This document shows positions 43,199 to 53,832 of a stretch of 64,000 nucleotides of DNA, piece after piece. How positions within the stretch are numbered: position 1 is the first letter of the stretch; each line of letters starts with the position of its first letter. The stretch is from Flammeovirgaceae bacterium SG7u.111 (GTDB taxonomy: Bacteria; Bacteroidota; Bacteroidia; Cytophagales; Flammeovirgaceae): positions 6,610,001 through 6,674,000 of the forward strand of contig CP139021.1 of assembly GCA_034044135.1 (NCBI GenBank), written 5' to 3'. A program made the position numbers and the translations under genes. Below the pieces are notes generated by a model. It saw nothing but the letters and a program-made list of their open reading frames with translations, searched no databases and had not been told where the DNA came from.

Positions 43199-43312
43199 TG
43201 GTTTATAAAGAAGAGAGGAGAGACTGGGCTCGCAGATCCTCTAGCAACCTTCCAACCCGAAAGGAAAAGGTGCTAATTCCCAGCCTAAATCTATTTTAGG
43301 ACATATAAACTG
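43199..43312 (+). promoter_or_regulatory. SAM-I (S-box) riboswitch
   Basis: The P1 stem pairs GTTTATA (43201-43207) with TATAAAC (43304-43310). Inside lie the S-box landmarks: AAGAGAGGAGAGACTGGG, CCTCTAGCAACC, the CCTTCC/GGAAAAGG P3 helix, AAGGTGCTAATTCC, and a P4 hairpin CCTAAATCTATTTTAGG. It should bind S-adenosylmethionine and reduce expression downstream. I see no terminator right after P1; a leader-peptide ATG starts ten bases later, so it may act on translation of that ORF or with it. Confidence 0.93.
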
Positions 43313-43319
43313 AGAAAAA

Positions 43320-43430
43320 ATGAAAAACTCAATCCAAGTAGAAAGTTCAGAATCAGTTCCGTTAAACGCAGCTCTAAGAGCTACTACCTACACCACGTGC
43401 TGTACGTGTTGCTGTTGTTGTATGCAGTAA
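43320..43430 (+). CDS. Cys-rich leader peptide between SAM riboswitch and metY
   Basis: The 36-codon ORF begins at ATG 43320 after an A-rich leader (GAGAAAAA). Residues 1-26 are ordinary. Then come TTCCTCCCCCMQ, seven Cys codons among eight positions, and a stop at 43428. A CACGT...ACGTG mini-hairpin lies over the Cys codons and CGCCGGCG follows the stop. Ribosome stalling when Cys-tRNA is low would fit control of the downstream sulfhydrylase, as leader peptides do in other amino-acid operons. Mechanism inferred; the ORF itself is plain. Confidence 0.75.
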   Translation: MKNSIQVESSESVPLNAALRATTYTTCCTCCCCCMQ

Positions 43431-43558
43431 AGCGCCGGCGTTCTACCTGAATTTCCTTTTCTAATTCTTCCAAGAAAACTGGTGCATCCTTAAAAATATG
43501 CGAGATGACCTTTTGTGTCTTCCCGCCTTTTTAAACCTATATCTTCACCCTAATCTAA

Positions 43559-44878
<1,320 letters not shown>

Positions 44879-44890
44879 CCTATTCAACTA

Positions 44891-44920
44891 AGCACCTCCT
44901 TGCCTAAGTGAGGAGGTGCT
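44891..44920 (+). terminator. Hairpin between metY and the OsmC gene
   Basis: A 10-bp perfect stem AGCACCTCCT / AGGAGGTGCT with a 10-base loop. Only a weak T stretch follows, so it may be a partial terminator or a processing site inside the operon. Confidence 0.6.
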
Positions 44921-44947
44921 TCAATATCCTTAAAAAAGGACTAAAAA

Positions 44948-45415
44948 ATGAGTACAAAAAAGTTTTCAATAAGCGGAAAAAAGGAAAGCCCCACTAGATT
45001 TGTGGCAAGTGCGAGAGGGTTCCGTATCACCATAGACCAACCTCGCGATTTTGGGGGAAGCGATCAAGCTGCCAACCCTGTGGAATATTTGCTAGCTGGC
45101 TATGCAGGCTGCCTGAACAGCATAGGGCATTTGGTTGCCCTAGAAATGGGATTCAGCCTGAAATCATTGGAAATTGACATTGAAGGATCGCTCAACACCG
45201 ATAAGCTTTTCGGGATCCAAACGGAGGAAAGGGCTGGGTATAAAGAAATAGAAGTAAGGCTAAAAGCTGAAACACATGTAGATGGTTTTGTGCTGGAAGA
45301 ATGGCTTAGAAAAGTAGAGGAGCGTTGCCCTGTGAACGATACTATCCGGAACCATACGCCAATAAGCGTTGGGGTGGAAAAAAAAGAGCCAGTGGAGGAA
45401 GTGGCGATTGTCTAG
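44948..45415 (+). CDS. OsmC/Ohr-family protein
   Basis: The 155-residue protein has both family cysteines in place: the first in AGYAGCLNS (about 57) and the second in ERCPVNDTI (about 125). Such proteins reduce organic hydroperoxides or bind small thiol-reactive ligands. It sits between metY and metX, 27 bases after a hairpin, so it may protect sulfur metabolism; that link is from position only. Confidence 0.85.
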   Translation: MSTKKFSISGKKESPTRFVASARGFRITIDQPRDFGGSDQAANPVEYLLAGYAGCLNSIGHLVALEMGFSLKSLEIDIEGSLNTDKLFGIQTEERAGYKEIEVRLKAETHVDGFVLEEWLRKVEERCPVNDTIRNHTPISVGVEKKEPVEEVAIV

Positions 45416-45706
45416 TTGCGAGTTACTAGTTTCTGGATAAAAGAAAGTAAATAGAATTAAATCAAGTGATTATCAAGAATCACATAAAATAGATACTTGA
45501 TAATAATAGAAGGACGAGTAAAGCAGTTTTGTGTGGCTCGTATCAGTTAGTTGTTTAAAAAAAGAAATAAAAATGAAGTGCTGTTGTAAGAAATATAGGA
45601 TAATATGATGTGTAGATAGCTGGTGGCTTTTGGGTTGCTGGCTATTCTTATTTTTGAGCCACTTTTTCGACAAAAATTCACAGCATTTCTAACCAATAAT
45701 AAATTA

Positions 45707-46753
45707 ATGCAGAACTACCTTTTTACATACGAACAAGACTTTCACCTAGAAGCAGGAGGAAAGCTTCCGGGCTTTGAACTAGCCTACTGCACCTTTGGAA
45801 AGCTCAATGCCGACCAGTCGAATGTGATCTGGGTCTGCCATGCGCTTACGGGCAATGCCGACGTAACCGAATGGTGGGGCGGACTTTTTGGAGAGGGGAA
45901 ATTTTATAATCCAGAAGACGACTTTGTAATCTGTGCCAACATTTTAGGATCATGCTATGGTTCAACCGGTCCTCTTTCTACTAATCCCAAAACGGGCAAG
46001 CCCTATTACCACGATTTTCCTAAGCTGACCGTCAGAGACTTGGTGGCTTCCTTAGAAATACTGAGGCAGCACTTGGGTATCCGTCAAATAAACACACTTA
46101 TTGGCGGATCGCTAGGCGGGCAGCAGGCTTTGGAATGGGCGGTGGAAAAGCCCGATGTATGCGAAAACCTGATTCTGGTTTCTACCAATGCCAAACACTC
46201 GCCTTGGGGCATCGCCTTCAATGAAGCGCAGCGGATGGCAATTGCAGCAGACCCTACTTGGATAACTGGTGGAGAAAAAGCAGGGCATAACGGCATGGCA
46301 GCCGCTAGGGCAGCAGCCATGCTTTCGTATCGAAACTACGACACCTACCGAAAAACACAAGAAGACCCCGATAACGAGAAAATTGGGAACTACAAAGCGG
46401 CAGCCTACCAACAATACAAAGGTGCTCGCTTGGGAGATAGGTTCAACGCCTATACTTACTGGACTATCTCGGAAGTGATGGATACCCACAACATAAGCCG
46501 AGGGCGAGGTAACTTGATAGAAACCTTGGAAAAAATAGAGGCTTACACCCACGTAATTGGTATCACCTCCGATATTTTATTTCCTATTCCAGAGCAGCGG
46601 CTAATAGCCCGATGGGTGAAAAATGTAACCTATGAGGAAATAAACTCTACGTATGGGCACGATGGCTTTTTGATAGAAACAGAAAAGCTTAGGAAAAGCT
46701 TTCGAGCTTTTTTCAGGCAAAAAAAGAAAAAACTATTGCACCATTCGTCATAA
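45707..46753 (+). CDS. metX: Homoserine O-acetyltransferase
   Basis: The 348-residue alpha/beta hydrolase starts at ATG 45707 (MQNYLFTYEQDFHLE); the open frame continues upstream to GTG 45623, but those residues do not fit. Motifs are HALTGNADVTEWW, the nucleophile elbow IGGSLGGQQ, SDILFPIPEQ with the Asp, and YGHDGFLIE with the His. It acetylates homoserine for MetY. A 291-base gap from the OsmC gene may hold its own promoter. Confidence 0.92.
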   Translation: MQNYLFTYEQDFHLEAGGKLPGFELAYCTFGKLNADQSNVIWVCHALTGNADVTEWWGGLFGEGKFYNPEDDFVICANILGSCYGSTGPLSTNPKTGKPYYHDFPKLTVRDLVASLEILRQHLGIRQINTLIGGSLGGQQALEWAVEKPDVCENLILVSTNAKHSPWGIAFNEAQRMAIAADPTWITGGEKAGHNGMAAARAAAMLSYRNYDTYRKTQEDPDNEKIGNYKAAAYQQYKGARLGDRFNAYTYWTISEVMDTHNISRGRGNLIETLEKIEAYTHVIGITSDILFPIPEQRLIARWVKNVTYEEINSTYGHDGFLIETEKLRKSFRAFFRQKKKKLLHHSS

Positions 46754-46842
46754 TTTATTCTATGTGGGTGCTTCACATATATTGAACATTTTTACTAAAA
46801 AAATAACCACGAACTGACCAAGCTGGTCAAATAATTACACTT

Positions 46843-48027
46843 ATGAGCAAGGATATCAAAATTGGACTTTTTGGATTTGGCTGTGTAGGCCAGGGACTTC
46901 ACGACGTACTAAACAACAGCAAAGGAATCACAGCAGATATTCATAAAATTGCTGTAAAAGACCGCAACAAGAAAAGAAAACTGGATGCCAGCTATTTCAC
47001 TTATACCAAAGAGGAAATATTGGAAAACCCAGACCTGAACGTAATAGTGGAGCTGATTGATGATGCAGAAGTGGCTTACAATATTGTAAGTTCTGCGCTG
47101 AAATCGGGCAAGGAAGTGGTAAGTGCCAACAAGAAATTGGTTGCCGAGCACCTCGAAGAATTTGTATTGCTCCAGCAAGAAACCGGCTCTTCCCTACTCT
47201 ACGAAGGCGCGGTATGCGGAAGTATTCCCATCATCCGAACTATAGAAGAATATTACAACACGGAATTGCTTTACTCAGTAAGCGGTATTTTCAATGGATC
47301 ATCTAACTATATCTTGAGTAAAGTATTTGAAGAAGGTTTGAGCTATGAGGTAGCCTTGAAGCAAGCACAAGACTTAGGCTTTGCCGAAACCGACCCAACC
47401 TTAGACGTTGGAGGGTTTGATGCCAAATACAAACTCGTAATCCTTACCGCACATAGCTTTGGGCTAATAGTGAAACCAGAAGAGGTTTTTAACTATGGCA
47501 TACAAAACCTTTCTCCGTTCGACATGCAGTATGCTAGGGAAAAAGGATTGAAGATAAAGCTTGTACCGAAGGTGAAAAGGGTTAGCGATAATGAGATCAC
47601 TCTTTACGTGATTCCTCAATTTGTGAAGGAACACGATTACTTGTACGAAGTAGAGAATGAATACAATGGCGTTACCGTGGCTGCTGCATTCTCCGAAAAG
47701 CAATTCTTTAGAGGCAAAGGTGCTGGCGGCCATCCAACTGGCTCGGCAGTACTTTCAGATATTGCCGCTTTGCGCTATGGTTACGGCTATGAGTACAGAA
47801 AATATCACGAACTCAACGGCTTGAAATACACGACTGACGTAGATGTGAAAGTATTTTTCCGCTACCTCAACAAGGAGCAATTTGTAAGAGAACAGTTTAT
47901 TTCTGTGGAAGAGAAATACGAAAGCGAAGCAATCAATTATGTAACAGGCTCGGTGAAACTTAGTAGTCTCTTAAGGTCAGATTACTTCCAACAAGAAGGT
48001 ACTTTCTTGGTAGAAATGCCTGATTAG
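46843..48027 (+). CDS. hom: Homoserine dehydrogenase
   Basis: The 394-residue protein has an N-terminal NAD-binding fold (IGLFGFGCVGQGL), the VSANKKLV segment, and the catalytic domain with GSSNYILSKV, DPTLDVGGFDAKYK and GKGAGGHPTGSAV. A short C-terminal extension (about 320-394) follows; it does not look like a full ACT domain. It makes homoserine from aspartate semialdehyde, feeding MetX 90 bases upstream. No aspartokinase is fused. Confidence 0.92.
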   Translation: MSKDIKIGLFGFGCVGQGLHDVLNNSKGITADIHKIAVKDRNKKRKLDASYFTYTKEEILENPDLNVIVELIDDAEVAYNIVSSALKSGKEVVSANKKLVAEHLEEFVLLQQETGSSLLYEGAVCGSIPIIRTIEEYYNTELLYSVSGIFNGSSNYILSKVFEEGLSYEVALKQAQDLGFAETDPTLDVGGFDAKYKLVILTAHSFGLIVKPEEVFNYGIQNLSPFDMQYAREKGLKIKLVPKVKRVSDNEITLYVIPQFVKEHDYLYEVENEYNGVTVAAAFSEKQFFRGKGAGGHPTGSAVLSDIAALRYGYGYEYRKYHELNGLKYTTDVDVKVFFRYLNKEQFVREQFISVEEKYESEAINYVTGSVKLSSLLRSDYFQQEGTFLVEMPD

Positions 48028-48056
48028 GCAAGCTAAGACTTATAATTTAAGCACAT

Positions 48057-48246
48057 TGTAAACTAAGTAACCGAGTGTTTTAATGACACCCTTCTTTCCA
48101 CTTTTTGGCATTGCTGACGGTTGCTAGTTGCTCGTTACGGGTTTTAACAAATAAAGCTTCTAGTTTTAACTAGGTAGAAAACTAGTAACTATGGTAGTAA
48201 ATCAACAAAAGGCTTTATTAATAAAAACACGAAAACTTAGTTTACA
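48057..48246. repeat. MITE-like repeat, copy 2 (inverted)
   Basis: The 190-base copy is bounded by TGTAAACTAAG and CTTAGTTTACA, its perfect inverse. It is in the opposite orientation to copy 1, shares GCTGACGGTTGC and AAAACACGAAAA. It lies 30 bases after hom. Confidence 0.68.
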
Positions 48247-48278
48247 GGATATTAAGCTTTCAAATCAGACAATTTTTA

Positions 48279-48314
48279 GAAGCCCTGACCAGCAATGATC
48301 GGGGCTTTTTTTTT
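48279..48314 (+). terminator. Terminator after hom
   Basis: AAGCCCTGA ... TCGGGGCTT with a nine-base T-tract, just past the MITE-like repeat. Confidence 0.75.
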
Positions 48315-48486
48315 ATCCTCCCCTCCTCCTCAAAAAAAAGTAAGAAAACAACGAGGTTAATAAACTACATACAAGTGCGTTATAGTTGCGAGCCTTCAAG
48401 AAATGCTAGTTCCATGAGGCTTTTTGTGTTATCTTGTTTTAATAAAATACAGGAATCCACTCAACCTAGAAACCTTAAAAATTCCA

Positions 48487-49890
48487 ATGAAAAAAATTTA
48501 TTTACTGATTCTCAGTTCATTCATCCTCGCCCAATCATTTGCCCAGCAAATAAGCCAAGAGGAGGCCTTGCAATATATAAAAGTTGGAAACACACTACGT
48601 GAAGCCCAACAATATGAAAATGCAGAATCTTACCTAGTGGGGGCTCTCAAAGTCATCAAAGGAAAAAACAAGTATTGGGAAGCGTCTGCTTATGAGAACC
48701 TTGGTTTGCTCTATCGTGACCAGCACAGAAGCGTAGAAGCAGTCAAATACCTCACCGATGCTTTTTTGATGTACAAAAAGCTCAAAATGAAAACCAGCGC
48801 AATGGCAGTAAAAACACTGCTAGACGGCGTGGAGGAAAAAGAACAGCTCTATGCTGGTATAGAAATTGGGGCAAAAGGAGTGAAAGCAAGTGTGATTGGG
48901 GTGTACCTCAATATGGATGGCGAGTATAAGTTTAAGGTAAAATACGATAATTCGATCAACCCAAATGTGGTAACTCTTACCGATGAGGCCATAGCCAAAG
49001 GAGCTGAGGCAGTAAATACTTTTTACAAAGAAATAAAATCGAAATACGATTTGCCAGACGAGCGAATATTCATAGTAGGAAGTAGTGGGGTAAGGATGGA
49101 AGCGATGAACCAAAACAAGCTAGATAAGCTGGAAAAAGCATTCGGCGAACAACTAAAAATTGGAAAATCCAAATTAAAGTTTATCACCCCCGAAGAGGAA
49201 GCCTACTTCGTGATAAAAGGAACTACCTTGCCCAAATACCGAGCAGTTTCTTCTACTATCGATATAGGTAGCGGAAACACCAAAGGTGGATTTTTGATAG
49301 GAGAAAACTTAGACAAAATCCAGCCTGTGAGCTTTCCTTTCGGTACAAAAACCCTTTCGGAAATGATACAGGCAAGCATGAAAGAATACCAAATTGGATA
49401 CGACAGCGCCGCCAAGCTCCTAGCCAAAAAGTATGTAAGAAAAGAATTGAAGGAGCAATATGATAAAAACCGTGGGCTAAAAACTCGCTCGGTTGTACAT
49501 TTGGTGGGAGGTGTAGCTTGGGCAATGACTACCTACCTTTACCCTCACCATGCCGAAGAAGCATTTGTACCTATTTCTGCTGTTTCTATTCATAAGTTTA
49601 GGCAAGAAATAATGAAAAACTACAGCATTATTACCAACCCTAACCTAGATCCTATCGATGATAAGGCTTTAAAGGCAAAGGCAGAAGCAGATATTTTGAA
49701 GGTAAAAGAAAACTTTAGTAGAGAAGAGTTGATAGCAGGCTCTATCATTTTGGATGAAATAGTGACCCAATACAATACAGAAGGACCGAAAAAGAAATTC
49801 GTGTTTGCCCGCCTTGGTTATGTAGGTTGGATCTCTGGTTATATAATGGAAGCCGTGAAAAAAGAATACGATTCCATGGAAGAACTGTAA
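48487..49890 (+). CDS. Secreted TPR protein fused to a Ppx/GppA-like ATPase-fold domain
   Basis: The 467-residue protein starts at ATG 48487, giving a signal peptide (IYLLILSSFILAQSFAQ). Residues 25-110 contain TPR-like helices (EALQYIKVGNTLREAQQYENAESYL). From about 118 an actin-like fold resembling exopolyphosphatase/GppA appears (YAGIEIGAKGVKASVIG; IVGSSGVR; FITPEEEAYFVI; STIDIGSGNTKGGF). Ppx enzymes are cytoplasmic; an exported version with TPRs is unusual, and its substrate is unknown. The longer frame to 48424 lacks a signal peptide and is not preferred. Confidence 0.7.
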   Translation: MKKIYLLILSSFILAQSFAQQISQEEALQYIKVGNTLREAQQYENAESYLVGALKVIKGKNKYWEASAYENLGLLYRDQHRSVEAVKYLTDAFLMYKKLKMKTSAMAVKTLLDGVEEKEQLYAGIEIGAKGVKASVIGVYLNMDGEYKFKVKYDNSINPNVVTLTDEAIAKGAEAVNTFYKEIKSKYDLPDERIFIVGSSGVRMEAMNQNKLDKLEKAFGEQLKIGKSKLKFITPEEEAYFVIKGTTLPKYRAVSSTIDIGSGNTKGGFLIGENLDKIQPVSFPFGTKTLSEMIQASMKEYQIGYDSAAKLLAKKYVRKELKEQYDKNRGLKTRSVVHLVGGVAWAMTTYLYPHHAEEAFVPISAVSIHKFRQEIMKNYSIITNPNLDPIDDKALKAKAEADILKVKENFSREELIAGSIILDEIVTQYNTEGPKKKFVFARLGYVGWISGYIMEAVKKEYDSMEEL

Positions 49891-49974
49891 TTATTTCTTT
49901 TTCTGAGGATAATTCCAAACCCTTATCAGAAGCAAGACCAGAATAAATACGGCAATAATTCCAAAAACACCCAT
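49891..49974 (-). CDS. Possible 27-residue single-pass membrane protein
   Basis: An ATG-to-TAA frame on the minus strand encodes MGVFGIIAVFILVLLLI, then RVWNYPQKKK. This is a textbook one-helix membrane micro-protein with a basic tail. Its stop codon abuts the stop of the 48487 gene on the other strand. It is too short for coding statistics; conservation in relatives would decide. Confidence 0.4.
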   Translation of the reverse strand: MGVFGIIAVFILVLLLIRVWNYPQKKK

Positions 49975-50012
49975 GTAGTAAAGAATTTATAAAGAATACA
50001 AATGTACAATTG

Positions 50013-50047
50013 AAAGCATGGCTTGGAAACAAGTCATGCTTTTTTAT
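50013..50047. terminator. Terminator before uvrA region
   Basis: AAAGCATG-CTTG / CAAG-CATGCTTT with a GAAA loop and a following T-tract (50017-50046). Confidence 0.7.
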
Positions 50048-50204
50048 TGCCAAAAACCTTTTCTCCCCACTCCAGTTTTTAAATGGTGGAAGTTTATTAG
50101 AGCTTGTCCTCAAAGCTTGCTATTTTTGCGTTTATCGCATTGGAAAGGTAGGCTCTTAAAGCCCTAATTTTCAAATTAATTTAACAAACAATCCTACAGG
50201 AGAA

Positions 50205-53093
50205 TTGGAAATCACTGAGACAGCAATACCTGAAGCCAACGGAGCAGCATCACCCGATTTGGAACAGGTCACGGTTATTGGAGCAAGAGAAAACAATCTC
50301 AAAAATATAAATGTAGCATTCCCCCGCAACAAAATGGTCGTGATCACGGGCATTAGCGGAAGCGGGAAATCGTCTTTGGCGTTCGATACTATCTACGCCG
50401 AAGGTCAGCGCCGCTACATGGAGAGCTTTTCGGCGTATGCCCGTTCTTTCATTGGTAACATGGAACGCCCTGACGTCGATAAGATCAACGGTCTTAGCCC
50501 TGTGATTTCCATCGAACAAAAAACTACTTCCCGAAACCCTCGCTCCACGGTGGGTACGGTCACGGAAATTTATGATTTTCTCCGCTTACTTTTTGCCCGC
50601 TCTGGCGATGCTTTTTCGTACAACACGGGCGAAAAAATGATCAAGCAGACGGAAGACCAAATCATAGACCAGATTCTCCAACACCACGACGGCAAAAAAA
50701 TGATGTTGCTCGCCCCTATGGTGAAAGGTAGAAAAGGGCATTACCGAGAACTGTTTGTACAAGTACGAAAACTGGGTTTCAGTAAAGTAAGAGTGGATGG
50801 GGAAATCCTAGACCTTACACCTAAAATGCAGGTAGATAGGTACAAAATCCACGATATAGAAATAGTGGTGGACAGGATAGTGGTGAACGAAGAAGACAAA
50901 TACCGCCTTACCCAATCGATAAAAACTGCATTGAAGCATGGAAAGGGTATCATGATGGCTCTTTTGCCCGAGCAAGACGGAATAGACAAGGAACTTGTCC
51001 GCCATTTTTCCAAATACCTGATGTGCCCCACCACAGGCATAGCTTACGACGAACCTGCTCCCAACTTGTTCTCTTTCAACTCGCCTTACGGCTGGTGCCC
51101 TACTTGCAAAGGCATGGGGCAAGTAAGCGAGATCACCAAAGAGTCGATCATCCCTGACCCAAGCAAAAGCATTAGCCGAGGGGGAATTTTGCCTTTGGGC
51201 GAGTACCGTGATATCTGGATTTTCAAAAAACTGGAAGCATTGCTCAAAAATTTTGAACTGAGCATAAGCACGCCCATTGAAAAAATACCCAAAGAAGTAC
51301 TGGAACTGATCCTTTTTGGAAGTGATAAGGAAGTTGCGGTCAATTCGGTGAAATATCCTGGCACAAAATGGAAAACCAAGTTTGAAGGAATTATCCATTT
51401 CCTTGAAAAACAAATGGACTCTGGCAGCGATAAAACCCAGCAATGGGTGGAAGAGTTTATGGTGACCAGAACCTGCTCCGACTGCGAAGGAGAGCGACTG
51501 AACAAACAAGCTCGCCATTTTAAAATAGACGGAGCAAATATTTCTCAACTAGCGACCAAAGACATTAGCCATCTTTGGGAGTGGTTCGAGCATTTGGAAG
51601 ATCGCCTTAGCAAAAGACAGCTTCAGATTGCCGGGGAAGTTTTGAAAGAAATAAGGAAAAGAATTGGCTTCATGCTCGATGTGGGGCTCGATTATTTGAC
51701 CTTGAACCGCCCGCTCAAGACCCTTTCGGGCGGAGAGGCACAACGGATCAGGTTGGCCACCCAAATTGGAACACAGCTAGTTGGCGTGCTTTATATTTTG
51801 GATGAACCGAGCATTGGCTTACACCAGCGTGACAACGTGAAGCTGATAAAAGCTCTACATGACCTCCGCGACTTGGGCAACACGGTAGTAGTAGTGGAGC
51901 ACGACAAGGACATGATGCTGGAATCTGACTACATTTTGGATATTGGTCCTGGAGCAGGGATGCATGGAGGAAAGGTGATAGCCGATGGACACCCTGATGA
52001 GTTTGTGAAGAAAAATGGAACGACGGCGAAATACCTAAAAGGGGAAATTGCCATTGAAGTTCCAAAGAAAAGAAGGGAAGGGAACGGGAAATCTATTGAG
52101 CTGATTGGCGCCTCGGGAAATAATTTAAAGAATGTAGATTTAGAAATCCCTTTGGGTAAAATGGTCTGTGTTACGGGCGTTTCGGGCAGTGGAAAATCTA
52201 CCCTGATCCACGATACCCTTCACCCTATTTTCAGCCAACTTTTCTATCGTTCTCGCAAAGATCCTTTGCCTTACAAAGAAGTGAAAGGAATAAAAGATCT
52301 TGACAAAGTAATTGAAGTTGACCAGTCTCCCATTGGGCGAACTCCTCGCTCCAATCCGGCTACCTACACGGGGATGTTCTCTGAAATCCGTTCGCTATTT
52401 GCCAACTTGCCCGAATCAAAAATCAGGGGCTACAAACCTGGTCGTTTCTCCTTCAATGTGAAAGGCGGAAGGTGTGAAACCTGTGGTGGAGGTGGTAAAA
52501 AACTGGTGGAAATGGAGTTTTTGCCAGATGTGTACATCGACTGCGAAACCTGCAAAGGCAAACGCTACAACCGAGAAACCTTGGAAGTTAGGTTCAAAGG
52601 GAAATCAATTTCCGATGTGTTGGACATGACTGTGGAACAAGCTTCTGAGTTTTTTGAAAACCAACCGAAGATTGTAAGAAAAGTAAGGGCCCTCAACGAT
52701 GTAGGGCTGGGATACATTACCCTTGGGCAACATGCCACCACACTTTCGGGCGGAGAAGCGCAGCGGGTAAAACTTGCCACCGAGCTCTCTAAAAAAGACA
52801 CAGGAAACACGCTTTACATCCTCGATGAACCAACTACGGGGCTGCATTTCCAAGATATCCAGCACTTGCTTGATGTACTGAACAAGTTAGTGGATAAGGG
52901 CAACACAGTTTTGATCATTGAGCACAACCTTGACGTGATAAAAGTATCGGACCACTTGATAGATGTAGGCCCTGAAGGCGGAGAAGGCGGCGGAACCATT
53001 GTTTGCTCAGGCACTCCAGAGGAAGTAGCTAAGTCGAAAAACTCTTATACAGGAAAGTTTTTGAAAGAAGAGTTGAAGACGGGGAAGAAGTAA
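50205..53093 (+). CDS. uvrA: Excinuclease ABC subunit A
   Basis: The 962-residue protein holds two ABC ATPase modules: Walker [10 protein letters not shown] (49-57) and GVSGSGKST (about 658), each with a signature TLSGGEAQR. It also has zinc-binding CxxC pairs ([13 protein letters not shown] ... CETCKGKRY). It recognises DNA lesions in nucleotide excision repair with UvrB. No ATG is available; the TTG at 50205 is preceded by AGGAG at a proper distance, a rare clear ribosome-binding site in this window, which supports that start. Confidence 0.96.
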   Translation: MEITETAIPEANGAASPDLEQVTVIGARENNLKNINVAFPRNKMVVITGISGSGKSSLAFDTIYAEGQRRYMESFSAYARSFIGNMERPDVDKINGLSPVISIEQKTTSRNPRSTVGTVTEIYDFLRLLFARSGDAFSYNTGEKMIKQTEDQIIDQILQHHDGKKMMLLAPMVKGRKGHYRELFVQVRKLGFSKVRVDGEILDLTPKMQVDRYKIHDIEIVVDRIVVNEEDKYRLTQSIKTALKHGKGIMMALLPEQDGIDKELVRHFSKYLMCPTTGIAYDEPAPNLFSFNSPYGWCPTCKGMGQVSEITKESIIPDPSKSISRGGILPLGEYRDIWIFKKLEALLKNFELSISTPIEKIPKEVLELILFGSDKEVAVNSVKYPGTKWKTKFEGIIHFLEKQMDSGSDKTQQWVEEFMVTRTCSDCEGERLNKQARHFKIDGANISQLATKDISHLWEWFEHLEDRLSKRQLQIAGEVLKEIRKRIGFMLDVGLDYLTLNRPLKTLSGGEAQRIRLATQIGTQLVGVLYILDEPSIGLHQRDNVKLIKALHDLRDLGNTVVVVEHDKDMMLESDYILDIGPGAGMHGGKVIADGHPDEFVKKNGTTAKYLKGEIAIEVPKKRREGNGKSIELIGASGNNLKNVDLEIPLGKMVCVTGVSGSGKSTLIHDTLHPIFSQLFYRSRKDPLPYKEVKGIKDLDKVIEVDQSPIGRTPRSNPATYTGMFSEIRSLFANLPESKIRGYKPGRFSFNVKGGRCETCGGGGKKLVEMEFLPDVYIDCETCKGKRYNRETLEVRFKGKSISDVLDMTVEQASEFFENQPKIVRKVRALNDVGLGYITLGQHATTLSGGEAQRVKLATELSKKDTGNTLYILDEPTTGLHFQDIQHLLDVLNKLVDKGNTVLIIEHNLDVIKVSDHLIDVGPEGGEGGGTIVCSGTPEEVAKSKNSYTGKFLKEELKTGKK

Positions 53094-53352
53094 AGTTGCA
53101 GGTTGCGAATTTTATGCTTCAGGAGATGTTTAGATGTGCTTAATTGGGTGTATCTAATATTCTGCCTGCTCGCCCCTAAAATACATCCAACCCTTTGCGT
53201 TATTTACTCCTTACTTGAGCCAAAAGCACTGAAAAAACCACCTAACCTCCTCTATTTTAGTTAAAACCGAGACTTTTTTTTGATAAACCTTGTATCCTAG
53301 CGTATTTTTAGAGCAGATAAGGGAAAATTATTCATAGTAAAACAACCACGCT

Positions 53353-53790
53353 TTGGCATTAAAACACAAAGAAAGTAAGAACTATGGGGTATTGATTGAA
53401 CGTACTATCAAAAAAATACGACAACATCTCCAAAAGAACTTCAACGAAAAAGAGTTGGGGTTAACCATTGACCAATGGGTTCTTCTAGAGCTATTGAACC
53501 GAAAGGAGGGCGTAAGCCAGAAAGTTATTGCCGAACAGTCAAATAAGGATGCACCTACTGTTACGAGGATTATCGATTTGCTTTGTAAGAAAAAGCTAGC
53601 CGAGCGCAGGGTAAACGAAGATGATAGGCGGCGTTTTAATGTTCACCTGACCGAACTGGGGAGAGAAAAAGTAAAAGAGGTCTACCCTGTGGTGCTTGAT
53701 ATGCGGCGAACGGGCTGGCAAGGTCTCGACGACAATGATTTTAATGAGCTCTCGCGTATTCTAGAAAAGATTTGCAATAACTTTGACTGA
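53353..53790 (+). CDS. MarR-family transcription regulator
   Basis: The 145-residue protein has the MarR winged-helix core: LTIDQWVLLELLNRKEGVSQ, VIAEQSNKDAPTVTRIIDLL and the wing RRVNEDDRRRFNVHLTELG. Start is probably TTG at 53353 as no in-frame ATG precedes the domain. The L-2-hydroxyglutarate oxidase gene begins 42 bases downstream and may be its target or operon partner. The ligand is unknown. Confidence 0.88.
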   Translation: MALKHKESKNYGVLIERTIKKIRQHLQKNFNEKELGLTIDQWVLLELLNRKEGVSQKVIAEQSNKDAPTVTRIIDLLCKKKLAERRVNEDDRRRFNVHLTELGREKVKEVYPVVLDMRRTGWQGLDDNDFNELSRILEKICNNFD

Positions 53791-53832
53791 CCGTCAAAGA
53801 TTTTTTATACTCATACCTATTAATAACACATT

